A stretch of DNA of 64,000 bases from Acidimicrobiia bacterium (GCA_041676705.1 JBAYRL010000008.1:1-64000); one strand, 5' to 3'. Positions 1-7,834 are shown, counted from the stretch's first letter. Notes: generated from the sequence alone by a model not told the origin. Program-made: numbers and translations.

Positions 1-75
1 CGAACCAACGGCTGGAAAACCATCCTGAACACCCTCACCGTTCACTACGGTGACCGCATCACCAAACACCTCTAA
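1..75 (+). CDS. IS256/Mutator-family transposase, C-terminal fragment
   Basis: Frame 1 is open from the window edge to a TAA at 73-75 and gives a 24-residue C-terminus containing GWKTILNTL and HYGDRI. IS256-family transposases typically end in a W-x-x-x-L-N ... F/Y-x-D-R-I helix, and an IS256-like inverted repeat follows within 20 bases. The catalytic DDE part lies off the window, so the assignment rests on the tail and the adjacent repeat only. Confidence 0.45.
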   Translation, partial: RTNGWKTILNTLTVHYGDRITKHL

Positions 76-120
76 AACCATGACCGCCACCACCATTTAC
101 ACAACAAATCGGACAGACCC
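1..120 (+). mobile_element. Right end of an IS256-type insertion sequence
   Basis: The stretch holds the last codons of a transposase-like frame, then 20 bases, then a sequence at 95-120 that begins ATTTACACAA and ends CGGACAGACCC. Read from the outside this is GGGTCTGTCCG...TGTGTAAAT, which resembles the terminal inverted repeats of IS256/Mutator-family elements. The left end is outside the window, so the repeat pair and the target duplication cannot be checked. Confidence 0.5.
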
Positions 121-1008
121 GCGCATCTCACCATTCAGCACCGTAGGAGACCAGACGTGAGTCGGGAATCCTGGAACGGAGGGTGCGTTGGCGTCGATGG
201 TCAGGACAAGACGACCTGACGCGCGTCAGGGACTTAGGATCTTGCTCTGTGGGCGTCACGACGATGGACAGGCGTTTGGCCTTCACGTGGTTCGAGACGA
301 TGATGGCGGCAGCGCTTATGGCGATGAAGGCGTCTACCCAGCCGAAGGGTTCAAGCGCCGGGCCACGATAGATGGCCGACCGGTAGGTTGCATCTCTACG
401 CCCGTTCAGGTGGAGTTTCCTCGGGCTACTAATTGTTGCCCGCAGGAACTCCACGAATGTTGTGCTGCATTGCCAGGCGTTCAAGTTGGCCTGTGGGCCC
501 CTAGATGGCCGCCAAAGGGGAGACCTGGGTGGCCACCTGAAGAACCGCTGTACGAGACATGTCGTCGGATTGGCTTCAGACCCAGTTGTTGCCTTGCCCA
601 TGGGTTACAGCTGAACGCAGGAGCGTTCCGTGTTCATATCGGCTCGGCTCGAGCGAGATTCGAGTAGTTCCCAGGCCGCTGCGATGTTGGTTTCGTATTG
701 GCGGATCTTCTCTCGAAGAGCTGGGGCGCTGATTACTACTTGACAGCCTTGATGGGCGTGATCGCTGGTCATTCGACGTCCTAGTTCGGGGATTGACCAT
801 TCGAACCGTCCCAAACATTTTGGCCACCGCAATGAGGTCTTAGGGGTTTGTGTCAGCCGTGGCTTGATAGCTACGCAATGTTGCGTCTCGGTGAGAGGGA
901 GCGCAACCCCTCTCAGGTCAGGTCTCTTGTTGGGACAGGCCTCCATGACAAGAACCGGGTTTTTCGGACCATTCATTTCCGTCCCCGTTTCTCTCTTGGA
1001 GGCAACCC
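121..1008. other. Gene-poor spacer between the IS end and the recombinase gene
   Basis: About 890 bases without a convincing gene. Several frames of 150-160 codons are open on both strands, but they overlap one another, lack good ribosome-binding sites and give basic, Arg/Ser/Pro-rich proteins with no recognisable motif. This is what GC-rich non-coding or decayed sequence produces. The last bases carry GGAGG at about 998-1002 in front of the next gene. An attachment site for the recombinase could lie here, but none can be pointed to. Confidence 0.4.
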
Positions 1009-3843
1009 ATGAAAGACGCAGAACTTGACCAGATCCGCAGCCGTAAGGCACTTAACAGCCCGGCCCGGCGTCGAGCGGGAAAGCTTCCGGACAAGTCAAA
1101 CACACCGGTAGCTGGGGCTTTCGAGCATTTGAGTAACCGCCTGTTTTTGATTCGGGAGTCAGCCGAATACGCGTACATGCTCCTAGAAAAGATGTTGGAG
1201 CAAACGCTGCTGCCTTACATAGGGGACTCATCGGTGCAGCGGGCTTCGCGTCTCGGGGTGCTTCCAGCGACGAGGACAGCCGAAGGGTTCGCCGCCCGTG
1301 AGGATCTGAGTGCCCGCCGAATCATGTCGATAGAAGGCACACGCAAAGAACTCGGTGTGCTCTATCGGATTGAGCAGGACTGGTTTTTTCTCTGTTTAAC
1401 AACTGCAGGAAAAAAGACCGTTGACGGCGATAACGAGTTCACGTCCGTTCTCGTTGGACTGCTCGGGGAACTCCGACCCGCGGAGCTTATTGGGGGACCG
1501 TTTAGCCGTATCGCCCGAACCCATGAGAACGGGTCTCGTATCGCTGAGCAGCTAAAAACCAACCGGACCGTCGTGCGAACCTTAGATATCCCCAGCGGCA
1601 TGGACTTGAACGCGCCCGGCGGCACGGAGCAATGGCAAGCGTTACTGAACGCAGCAAGTTGGGATTACCGGTTGACATTGACCCGGTTACTCACCGGAGT
1701 TGTTTTTGAGCTCCGAAACGACCGCTATCCCCGAGCGGCTAACGGTTTGCCCTACGGCTACCGCAAATCAAAATCTCAAGATGGGTCGTCTGAACATGCG
1801 GTTGAGATAAACCCATCCGATAGACAAATAGTTCGTTGGATAATTGAGCTCGCTGCTTCGGACAAGCCACTACAACAGATCGCTGACGAGCTCGCAAAGC
1901 TCGGGCTTGTCTCCCGAGGCAAACGCGGTAGGGCGCTTCCAGTCAACGAGGTCGCAGACCCACCAACCTTGGTACGGGGCCTTTTCAAAGCCCTGCCTAC
2001 CTATCTGGATGGGAAATATCGATTCACCCATGAGATGACTCTCGAAAACCTGGACGAGTTTCACGGCCTTCCCGTTCACCGTGTCGCCCCAACCGATAAC
2101 GGATACATCGAAGTTGACCTCAACTTCGGTCTACCCGAGGGAGGCTGGCACGACCGTGACCTGATTATTCAGGCTATTCATCGACGGCTTTCACTATCTG
2201 AAAGTCCTGGTCCCAAACCGACGCCTACGGACAAGGAAGAAATGAAACCCCTAGCGTCGCTGGGCCGATGGCGTGACGAACACCACGAATTCTTTCTCCA
2301 ATCGCACGATCCCACGTACACGCTGCGGCGTCGACCACTACAAGACGCCTTCGACAGCGATGGACAACCTCAAGGGTTCGGGCATTATGAAGGTGAACTC
2401 CTGGGGACGTTTCGCGCCGATGAGCTTCACCAGACTATTGCCGAGGGGCTCGAACAGTTAGTTGTCGGTCTCCCGTCGAACCAGCCGTGTCCCCACCAAA
2501 AGCCCGTTTCCGACAAGCAGTTAGTTGACCTGCGTTCCCAAGCAGACACGGCAACCGCCGCGGCGTCGACCGCCCGTAACGAATTGGTTCACGCAACAAA
2601 CGAAAAAGCAAGGCAAGACTTCCGTGACTTGGCGGAACAGGAACAGGACCTCGCTGATCAGTTACACGAAGAACTTGCCCGGCTGGAACAACCACCAACG
2701 AAGAGTCCCCTCCTCCTAGCCGGCGATGAAATTGCCGCAGCAATAGCAGTTCTGCGGGCAACAAAAGAGAAAGCGCCTTTGACTCTCAACCGAGCGCTTC
2801 ATTCTCTTTTACGAAACCTGCGAATCGAAGCCGCGCCATGCGAACCCGTCGCCAACGTGTCATTTGACATCGAAGCCCGCACGACCCATGGAGCACTCAC
2901 TCTTGGACCTGTCAAGTTAAAAGTAGGAAACCAAGCGGTCGGCGTCAACTCCACAGATCCACGCTGGAAAGGATCACACATCGACCGAAATCGCCGCATC
3001 TTGGAAATCATGCTGCTTGGCGACGGCGACGACGCTGACCGCGACGCAATCATACGGTCGGAGAAGTTCGACTCCCGAACGTTTCTTCGCCGCATGCACA
3101 TCGCTCTAGAAGACGTGATCCCCAGCCCCGAGGCACGATCAGCCCTTATCGATTGCCCTATTCTTTCGTTACGCCAAGCAGTGATCGGCCAAATGCTCGG
3201 CCAAGAGTTCGACCACGGGTTACATGGGGAGCTCTCGACCGGCGCCTACCGCATCTACAACGACAAACAATTCTGGTGGTCCAAAGGCTGGTGCCCCGGA
3301 GGAATGACCAGGCGACGCCAACTCCTCCACTTCCTCGACCAAAACGCTATCGACCCCGACCAAGGACTGCCCTTTGCGGAAGTCGCCGAAGCCCTCGGGA
3401 TTAACGAAACGACGCTCTATGGGTACGTGGCCGGAAACAACAACCGGGCGACCTACCACCGAAACACCACACCCAACTACCGGTCGGTGGAAGACGTTGA
3501 CGGCTGGTACCAAGCCGGGTCACGTAAACGAAACCGGGAGCGCCGCATCCGGGTCCCCCGCTGCCCTCACTGCCAAGAACGCAAACTCATCCAACCCCTA
3601 AAAGTCCCTGAGGTTCCGGGCCACGCCATCTGTACCGCCTGCAACCGGGAACCAACCACCGGGTGGACCTACCCACCGGAATATCTCCTCGATTGGGACG
3701 GACCCCAATCAGCCACCCGGCGACAAGGCAAAGAACCCAACAGAACAGGGCGTTATGAACCATCCCGCAGCGGCCGAATCATCGTAGGCACCGATACATA
3801 TCCAGTTTCCCTGCCCAGCCTCCACACACCTCGGAGAAAGTAG
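1009..3843 (+). CDS. Long serine-recombinase-like protein with degenerate catalytic region
   Basis: A 944-residue protein preceded by GGAGG at an 8-base spacing. Residues about 150-230 resemble the second half of a resolvase domain; SRIAR (166-170) sits where the D-R-L-x-R motif lies. GLPYGYR (246-252) opens a Recombinase-type domain that runs to about 340. Residues about 500-562 form a charged Ala/Glu-rich coiled coil, as in large serine recombinases. A helix-turn-helix-like stretch (about 785-815) and a zinc ribbon (CPHC about 852, CTAC about 876) follow. I cannot find the usual Y-x-R-x-S catalytic motif; the first 100 residues match nothing I know. It could be a diverged active enzyme, an inactive DNA-binding relative, or a gene with a replaced N-terminus. 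It lies beside an IS end and accessory genes, as expected in a mobile region. Confidence 0.6.
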   Translation: MKDAELDQIRSRKALNSPARRRAGKLPDKSNTPVAGAFEHLSNRLFLIRESAEYAYMLLEKMLEQTLLPYIGDSSVQRASRLGVLPATRTAEGFAAREDLSARRIMSIEGTRKELGVLYRIEQDWFFLCLTTAGKKTVDGDNEFTSVLVGLLGELRPAELIGGPFSRIARTHENGSRIAEQLKTNRTVVRTLDIPSGMDLNAPGGTEQWQALLNAASWDYRLTLTRLLTGVVFELRNDRYPRAANGLPYGYRKSKSQDGSSEHAVEINPSDRQIVRWIIELAASDKPLQQIADELAKLGLVSRGKRGRALPVNEVADPPTLVRGLFKALPTYLDGKYRFTHEMTLENLDEFHGLPVHRVAPTDNGYIEVDLNFGLPEGGWHDRDLIIQAIHRRLSLSESPGPKPTPTDKEEMKPLASLGRWRDEHHEFFLQSHDPTYTLRRRPLQDAFDSDGQPQGFGHYEGELLGTFRADELHQTIAEGLEQLVVGLPSNQPCPHQKPVSDKQLVDLRSQADTATAAASTARNELVHATNEKARQDFRDLAEQEQDLADQLHEELARLEQPPTKSPLLLAGDEIAAAIAVLRATKEKAPLTLNRALHSLLRNLRIEAAPCEPVANVSFDIEARTTHGALTLGPVKLKVGNQAVGVNSTDPRWKGSHIDRNRRILEIMLLGDGDDADRDAIIRSEKFDSRTFLRRMHIALEDVIPSPEARSALIDCPILSLRQAVIGQMLGQEFDHGLHGELSTGAYRIYNDKQFWWSKGWCPGGMTRRRQLLHFLDQNAIDPDQGLPFAEVAEALGINETTLYGYVAGNNNRATYHRNTTPNYRSVEDVDGWYQAGSRKRNRERRIRVPRCPHCQERKLIQPLKVPEVPGHAICTACNREPTTGWTYPPEYLLDWDGPQSATRRQGKEPNRTGRYEPSRSGRIIVGTDTYPVSLPSLHTPRRK

Positions 3844-3910
3844 TGGTCTCCGCCGAGGGCCCTACACACTTCAGCAACCTAGAACTCAACCCCTTTAAGA
3901 CCCGCTGGGG

Positions 3911-4603
3911 TTAATTCTTTGAGGCCCTTGCGAATAAGGTGTACTCAATATCTTCGGGTGTGGTGTTGTTGTCTTTGGCCCAGACCCGGCAGGCGTTAAG
4001 GTATGCGACATATCGCTTTGCCCAAAGACGGCTCCCGGATGCTTCTCGACTATCCCAGCCGAGTTCGGCAAGGGACTTCCAAACCAAACTGTCGAGGATT
4101 AACGGTTGCGGCTGCTGGTCCTGATTAGAGCCGACTAACCACAGCCACTTGGTGAAGAATGCCGGACCGACTCCCGGCAGCTTCTTGTGCAACATGTAGG
4201 CCGCAGATAGGTCACCATCGGCGACAAGCGCCGCGCTCTCACGCAACACTGGCAGGGGCTTCGACGCCAACGCCTTGTCACAGTTTCGAGGACCACGACC
4301 ATTACGAGTCCCTGAGCCCCACATCATGGTCATCACGAACAAGCGCCTGAGCACCTCGTCGTCACCCAGGGATCCAGCGCTGGCACGTTCCTGCCGTAGA
4401 TCATCACGGCTGATCAATTTCGGCAGATCGCCAAAATCACGCATGGTCTCATATTTCTGCCAAGTTGCAGGATTTGTTTTTACCGGCAGTTGATCAGCCC
4501 CACGTAGCACCGGGAACCTGAACTCCACGCCCATAGTCGGATCAGTGATTTCGCCCATAGAAACTCCATCGGTAATTAGGTCGGCTAATTGAAGTTTATT
4601 CAT
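3911..4603 (-). CDS. OGG-fold (HhH-GPD-like) DNA glycosylase-family protein
   Basis: A 230-residue protein. KLPGVGPAFFTKWLW (141-155) fits the helix-hairpin-helix of the HhH-GPD superfamily. LILDSLVW (168-175) matches the strand carrying the catalytic aspartate of OGG1 (V-D-V-H-M-W), giving D171 as the candidate. The lysine that directly follows G-V-G in OGG1 is absent (GVGPA here), so a bifunctional lyase mechanism is unlikely. This fits the actinobacterial '8-oxoguanine DNA glycosylase OGG fold' group, whose function is not established. Its ATG overlaps the stop of a 60-aa upstream gene (ATGA), implying coupled translation. Its end converges on the recombinase gene. The role is inferred as DNA-base recognition or repair, possibly defence; substrate unknown. 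Confidence 0.6.
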   Translation of the reverse strand: MNKLQLADLITDGVSMGEITDPTMGVEFRFPVLRGADQLPVKTNPATWQKYETMRDFGDLPKLISRDDLRQERASAGSLGDDEVLRRLFVMTMMWGSGTRNGRGPRNCDKALASKPLPVLRESAALVADGDLSAAYMLHKKLPGVGPAFFTKWLWLVGSNQDQQPQPLILDSLVWKSLAELGWDSREASGSRLWAKRYVAYLNACRVWAKDNNTTPEDIEYTLFARASKN

Positions 4604-4782
4604 AGGTAAGCAGCTCCCGGCCCATTTAGCTCAAAAAACGGTTGGTTCACGATGGGAAAAACCTTTGGTTTCCCGCTAGTGGTTCTTGGGCGAACGCCAA
4701 ACCCATCGTGAGTCGCTGGGCGTGGCCAAAGCTGCTGTTTCCAGGACGCAGCACCGCCGCGCAGATACTCTCTTATGTGCAT
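4600..4782 (-). CDS. Small 60-aa protein, first gene of the OGG-fold operon
   Basis: A 60-codon gene starting ATG at 4782 with AGGAG (4789-4793) at a 6-base spacing, and ending in an ATGA overlap with the OGG-fold gene. Strong ribosome-binding site, four-base overlap and a conserved leader hairpin support real translation. The protein (MHIREYLRGG ... GPGAAYL) is basic, with Trp, Pro and Arg-rich segments and no signal peptide or membrane helix. I do not recognise it. It may be a partner subunit of the OGG-fold protein, or a leader peptide that couples translation to the hairpin upstream. Confidence 0.5.
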   Translation of the reverse strand: MHIREYLRGGAASWKQQLWPRPATHDGFGVRPRTTSGKPKVFPIVNQPFFELNGPGAAYL

Positions 4783-4793
4783 GTTGTTCTCCT

Positions 4794-4823
4794 GTCGCAG
4801 CCTCCCATCCGGAAGCGCTCAAC
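4794..4823 (-). promoter_or_regulatory. Leader hairpin copy 1, directly before the Shine-Dalgarno
   Basis: On the minus strand this 30-mer reads GTTG-AGC-G-CTTCC-GGAT-GGGAG-GCT-G-CGAC. It folds into a 12-bp hairpin with two single bulged G residues and a GGAU loop, and it touches the AGGAG of the 60-aa gene. The copy at 4936-4965 on the other strand has the same shape, the same loop and the same distance to its start codon. All eight differences between the copies keep pairing. It is likely a cis-regulatory RNA, or less likely a protein operator. Confidence 0.65.
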
Positions 4824-4919
4824 AAAAAACACCTTGACAAGCCCCTATGACACCGAAGATCTCCGCAGCAGCGAAGCACACCTAGTCGAGACCTCTTACT
4901 CATAGCTGTCACAAGCTCT

Positions 4920-4928
4920 TGGTATGAT
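4920..4928 (+). promoter_or_regulatory. Extended -10 promoter for the DUF6308-AAA operon
   Basis: TGG-TATGAT at 4920-4928 matches an extended -10 element (TG-n-TATAAT). No clear -35 box is seen, which is common with extended -10 promoters. Transcription would begin near 4935, placing the leader hairpin (4936-4965) at the very 5' end of the mRNA. Confidence 0.45.
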
Positions 4929-4935
4929 CTTTTCC

Positions 4936-4965
4936 GTTGGCTGCTTCCGGATGGAAGAGCGCAAC
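4936..4965 (+). promoter_or_regulatory. Leader hairpin copy 2, directly before the Shine-Dalgarno
   Basis: Reads GTTG-GCT-G-CTTCC-GGAT-GGAAG-AGC-G-CAAC: outer stem GTTG/CAAC, middle stem GCT/AGC, inner stem CTTCC/GGAAG, loop GGAU, one bulged G on each side. It abuts AGGAGG (4966-4971), six bases before the ATG. Against the copy at 4794-4823 the middle stem is swapped (AGC/GCT to GCT/AGC) and two G-U pairs become A-U. This is compensatory change, the hallmark of a selected RNA structure. Confidence 0.65.
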
Positions 4966-4977
4966 AGGAGGATAGAA

Positions 4978-5604
4978 ATGAACGATCAACAAGTGTTCGC
5001 CGCGGGCCGTGCGCTACCCGAAGCGCTTGACCGCATCCGCCGCTACTGCGGACTCCCCTGGTCTGGCGGGCCATCTGAGACATGGGCTTGGCGCTACTAC
5101 GACGCGGTGGCAACCGCCAGCAATTTGATCGGACCCGTCGACGTGTTATGTGCTGCTGCGCTCCATCCCGGTTTGTCTCGAGATGACCTCGCCTGGTTCC
5201 ACAGCTGCACCGATGACATCGAAAGCTGGGTTCAGGCGATCCCCATCGAACGCCCTCTCGCTGAACTCAACGAGGTTCAGTTGGCCCACATCGCGTCGCT
5301 ACCTGAAGCGTTACCCGGCCCAGCCCTGTCGCTTGTCACCAAGGTCCTGCACCGCAAACGCCCTCATGCGATACCGCTACTGGATCGCCACATCATCGAC
5401 TGGTACCGACCAATCACACGCCAACGTGTGGCAGCCAAAGCGTGGGGTCCGCTAGTCGAAACCATGGCCGAAGAAGACCGCCAACCAGATAACCCCCTGG
5501 CCACAGCATTAACCAAAATCAACGACGAACTGGCTATAGCGAACGAACCAAGGCTCACCCTCATCCGAGCTCGCGATATCGCAATCTGGATGGGGTCACG
5601 ATGA
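4978..5604 (+). CDS. DUF6308-like protein, remote HhH-GPD resemblance
   Basis: A 208-residue all-helical protein. The start at 4978 is chosen for AGGAGG six bases upstream; an upstream ATG at 4924 would translate through the hairpin. The region 112-143 (LPGPALSLVTKVL ... IPLLDRHIIDWY) is the recognisable core of the actinobacterial DUF6308 family. It parallels the hairpin-plus-aspartate segment of the OGG-fold protein encoded divergently: LPG-x-PA, then T-K-x-L, then a hydrophobic run ending in L-D (D136 here). Function unknown. The stop overlaps the start of the AAA ATPase gene (ATGA), so the two are translated together and probably act together. Confidence 0.6.
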   Translation: MNDQQVFAAGRALPEALDRIRRYCGLPWSGGPSETWAWRYYDAVATASNLIGPVDVLCAAALHPGLSRDDLAWFHSCTDDIESWVQAIPIERPLAELNEVQLAHIASLPEALPGPALSLVTKVLHRKRPHAIPLLDRHIIDWYRPITRQRVAAKAWGPLVETMAEEDRQPDNPLATALTKINDELAIANEPRLTLIRARDIAIWMGSR

Positions 5605-6692
5605 CTGCACTGGAGCGGACTGCTACGCGTTTCACCATCGACCGCAACACGTCCAGCCGAGACATCACTGGCCTAGCTGCGCTCAACCCACAACTGTCTG
5701 GTCGCCAGCCCTTTGTTCGCATCACCAAGGTCTATAGCGGGACTACACCTGTGGATCTCCTGCCGCAAGGGGCAGAGATATACAGATGTGTGGTCACCGA
5801 CGGCACGACGAACCTTGTCGCCAAACTCCCTCAGGCCACAATCTTGATCACACGATTCACAACGGTAAGCATTGTCGAGGTCAGCGCCGGAACGATGGAC
5901 CACGCCGAGGAACTCGTAGCTGCTATACGCAAGCGAGCACCTCAAGCACCGGCCGACACCGTTTTAGTGCGTATCTGGCACGATCGCCGTGGCTTGCCGC
6001 CAAACAGCACCGACCGCAGCATCGAAGCACCCCACTGGGACGACATCGCCAAAAACTACCCCGACCGCACTCGCCGGGCGCTGCATGAGTTGACCACACT
6101 CCAAGGACCTGGAGGCCCAGGTCGCCTCATCCTTTGGCATGGACCAGCTGGTACGGGCAAGACCACCGCTATCCGTTCGCTCATAAGGGCCTGGTCTGGT
6201 TGGTGCCAACCTCAATACATCTCAGATCCAGAAGCCCTGTTTAATAACCCCGAGTACCTATCAGCAGTGCTCACCCACCCGGCCGACCTCCGAGCCCCGG
6301 GGCCAGCCACCAGCGACCCCGACCAAGCCTGGCGGCTACTGATAGCCGAAGACTCCGACGAATACCTACGAGCAACCGCCCGTCGAGATGCCGGTGCCGC
6401 TCTTGGGCGGCTGCTTAACCTCGCCGACGGAATCCTCGGGCAAGGGATGAAGGTACTGATTCTCCTCACCACCAACGAAGAGATCGGACGACTGCACCCA
6501 GCACTAATACGGCCTGGCCGCTGTCTAGCCAGCATCGAGTTCCCCGCCCTACAACCCGCCGAAGCGTCACAATGGCTCGGAACCCCAGTCACCGAGCCGA
6601 TGACCCTCGCCGAGCTACTCGAGCACCGTGGAGACTTCGGGCGCATAGGCATCAACAACCAAATGGAGACGACACCCGGCCAGTACCTCTAA
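5601..6692 (+). CDS. DUF5925-type AAA ATPase
   Basis: A 363-residue protein. Residues 1-165 form a non-catalytic N-terminal region of the kind called DUF5925. An AAA module follows: Walker A HGPAGTGKT (180-188), Walker B RLLIAEDSDE (245-254), sensor-1 LLTTNEE (289-294) and an arginine finger RPGR (304-307). The motifs are complete, so ATP hydrolysis and ring assembly are expected. ISDPEALF and the W-C pair near 199-202 are typical of this actinobacterial group. It is coupled by ATGA overlap to the DUF6308 gene and shares that operon's hairpin leader. Its client is unknown; remodelling of a nucleic-acid complex made by its neighbours is a guess. Confidence 0.7.
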   Translation: MTALERTATRFTIDRNTSSRDITGLAALNPQLSGRQPFVRITKVYSGTTPVDLLPQGAEIYRCVVTDGTTNLVAKLPQATILITRFTTVSIVEVSAGTMDHAEELVAAIRKRAPQAPADTVLVRIWHDRRGLPPNSTDRSIEAPHWDDIAKNYPDRTRRALHELTTLQGPGGPGRLILWHGPAGTGKTTAIRSLIRAWSGWCQPQYISDPEALFNNPEYLSAVLTHPADLRAPGPATSDPDQAWRLLIAEDSDEYLRATARRDAGAALGRLLNLADGILGQGMKVLILLTTNEEIGRLHPALIRPGRCLASIEFPALQPAEASQWLGTPVTEPMTLAELLEHRGDFGRIGINNQMETTPGQYL

Positions 6693-6748
6693 GAAGTCTG
6701 CGGCCAAGTCACGAGCCTTTGGGAAAACAATCCACTCCTGCTACACGA

Positions 6749-7084
6749 TTAGCGGGGCTTAGGGTTAGTTAGTACGGCCGCCGTCAAGGCAGCTAGAACT
6801 GTTTCGCCGGCCCAACGCTCGCCCAGCGTTACTCGAGACCAGGTTTGTTTGCTCATCCCAAATTGTTCACACAGCACGGACGCCTGTGGGTAACGACCGT
6901 TGGCGCGCCAGGTAACAACCAGATGATGTTGCACCTCAGCGACTCTCTTAGACACACGGTCACCGCCAGCGGGCAAACACGTGTTAACCCCAGCTATAGG
7001 TTGGCCGAACTGCCACGGATCCAGCAGGTAATCACGAGGTAGCAAGCGTCTGCGGGAATCGATATGGCCACGAACACTGCGCAT
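6749..7084 (-). CDS. Small helix-turn-helix DNA-binding protein
   Basis: A 111-residue protein if it starts at the ATG at 7084; an in-frame start at 7171 would add a basic, low-complexity extension. The C-terminal half (ASVLCEQFGMSKQTWSRV, then TLGERWAGETVLAALTAAVL) has the shape of a helix-turn-helix with a following wing or dimer helix. Small regulators of this kind are common on actinobacterial mobile elements. It converges on the AAA operon and lies downstream of an acidic hypothetical protein. It could be the regulator of the island. Family not assigned. Confidence 0.45.
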   Translation of the reverse strand: MRSVRGHIDSRRRLLPRDYLLDPWQFGQPIAGVNTCLPAGGDRVSKRVAEVQHHLVVTWRANGRYPQASVLCEQFGMSKQTWSRVTLGERWAGETVLAALTAAVLTNPKPR

Positions 7085-7125
7085 ACACGAACCGTGCGAA
7101 GACCCCGAAAACGTGCACACCCGCC

Positions 7126-7180
7126 CTAAAACGACAAGAAGCGGTGGCCCCTTTCGCCTGAAAGAGACCACCGCTTCAAC
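7126..7180 (-). terminator. Intrinsic terminator after the acidic hypothetical gene
   Basis: Read on the minus strand, GAAGCGGTGG (7177-7168) pairs with CCACCGCTTC (7147-7138). The stem continues inward with CTTTC/GAAAG around a four-base loop, and TTGTCGTTTT follows. A long GC-rich stem followed by T residues just past the stop at 7190 fits a rho-independent terminator. Confidence 0.65.
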
Positions 7181-7189
7181 TGTTGCGGC

Positions 7190-7663
7190 TTAAATAGCTG
7201 CTGGTTCTGGGTCAATCGCGGTCCGCTGACGCGGTCCAGGTAACCCCGGAAGCCACGTCATAGCGAGTGGTTCGGCGGTGTCGAGCAGGAACCACCCATT
7301 TTCAGCCGGGGACCGCAACGGATCCAACACGTCAGCAAGCGCTGCTTTGTCGGCTCCGCCAAAGATGGCCATTAGCCGCATCGCTGCTTCTCCATCGAGC
7401 ACCACGGGCACGTCACGCTGCGGGTAATGCACCACCAGCTCACCTACCACCCGTTGGTTACGGTGCCGACGCGAAAACGTCGCTCCGGGCACACCGCCAA
7501 CGGCCTGCTCACCAAAACCACCATCGGCGTCATCATCATGATCATCGTCGTCATGATCACTATTTTCGGTGGTCTGAGTGGCTACCTCACCAGATTCCTC
7601 CCGTTCATGATTTTCGTGGTCTTCTGAGCGGTCGGTAGCGGTGTGATCCTGGTCGTCTGCCAT
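7190..7663 (-). CDS. Hypothetical protein with acidic Asp/His-rich N-terminus
   Basis: 157 residues from the ATG at 7663, which has GGAG five bases upstream; the next ATG out (7675) lies inside that site. Residues 1-50 are strongly acidic with runs such as HDDDDHDDDAD, probably disordered and possibly metal-binding. The remainder (VVGELVVHYPQRDVPVVLDG, then EAAMRLMAIFGG and NGWFLLDT) looks folded alpha/beta. No known family recognised. It sits between the integrase gene and the small HTH gene on the same strand and ends in a good terminator. An accessory element protein of unknown role. Confidence 0.45.
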   Translation of the reverse strand: MADDQDHTATDRSEDHENHEREESGEVATQTTENSDHDDDDHDDDADGGFGEQAVGGVPGATFSRRHRNQRVVGELVVHYPQRDVPVVLDGEAAMRLMAIFGGADKAALADVLDPLRSPAENGWFLLDTAEPLAMTWLPGLPGPRQRTAIDPEPAAI

Positions 7664-7834
7664 AGCAGGCTCCATTTCGTCGTGGCCAGCGGTATCGCTG
7701 AACCGGGTTGCCGATCCAACCCGACCCAGCCCGCAATACCTTGGGTTCGACCCGGATGTCCCAACCCATGGCTTGGGACTAACGCCAGGTCACGAACCGC
7801 TGCAACACCGCCTGTTCACGACGCGGTTGAGAGT

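Noticed and set aside
128..1051. Several 140-160-codon frames between the IS end and the recombinase gene
   Set aside because: Mutually overlapping, Arg/Ser/Pro-rich, no ribosome-binding sites and no recognisable motif.
3888..3912. AACCCC/GGGGTT inverted repeat between the recombinase and OGG-fold genes
   Set aside because: Six pairs with a 13-base loop overlapping a stop codon; not a convincing terminator.
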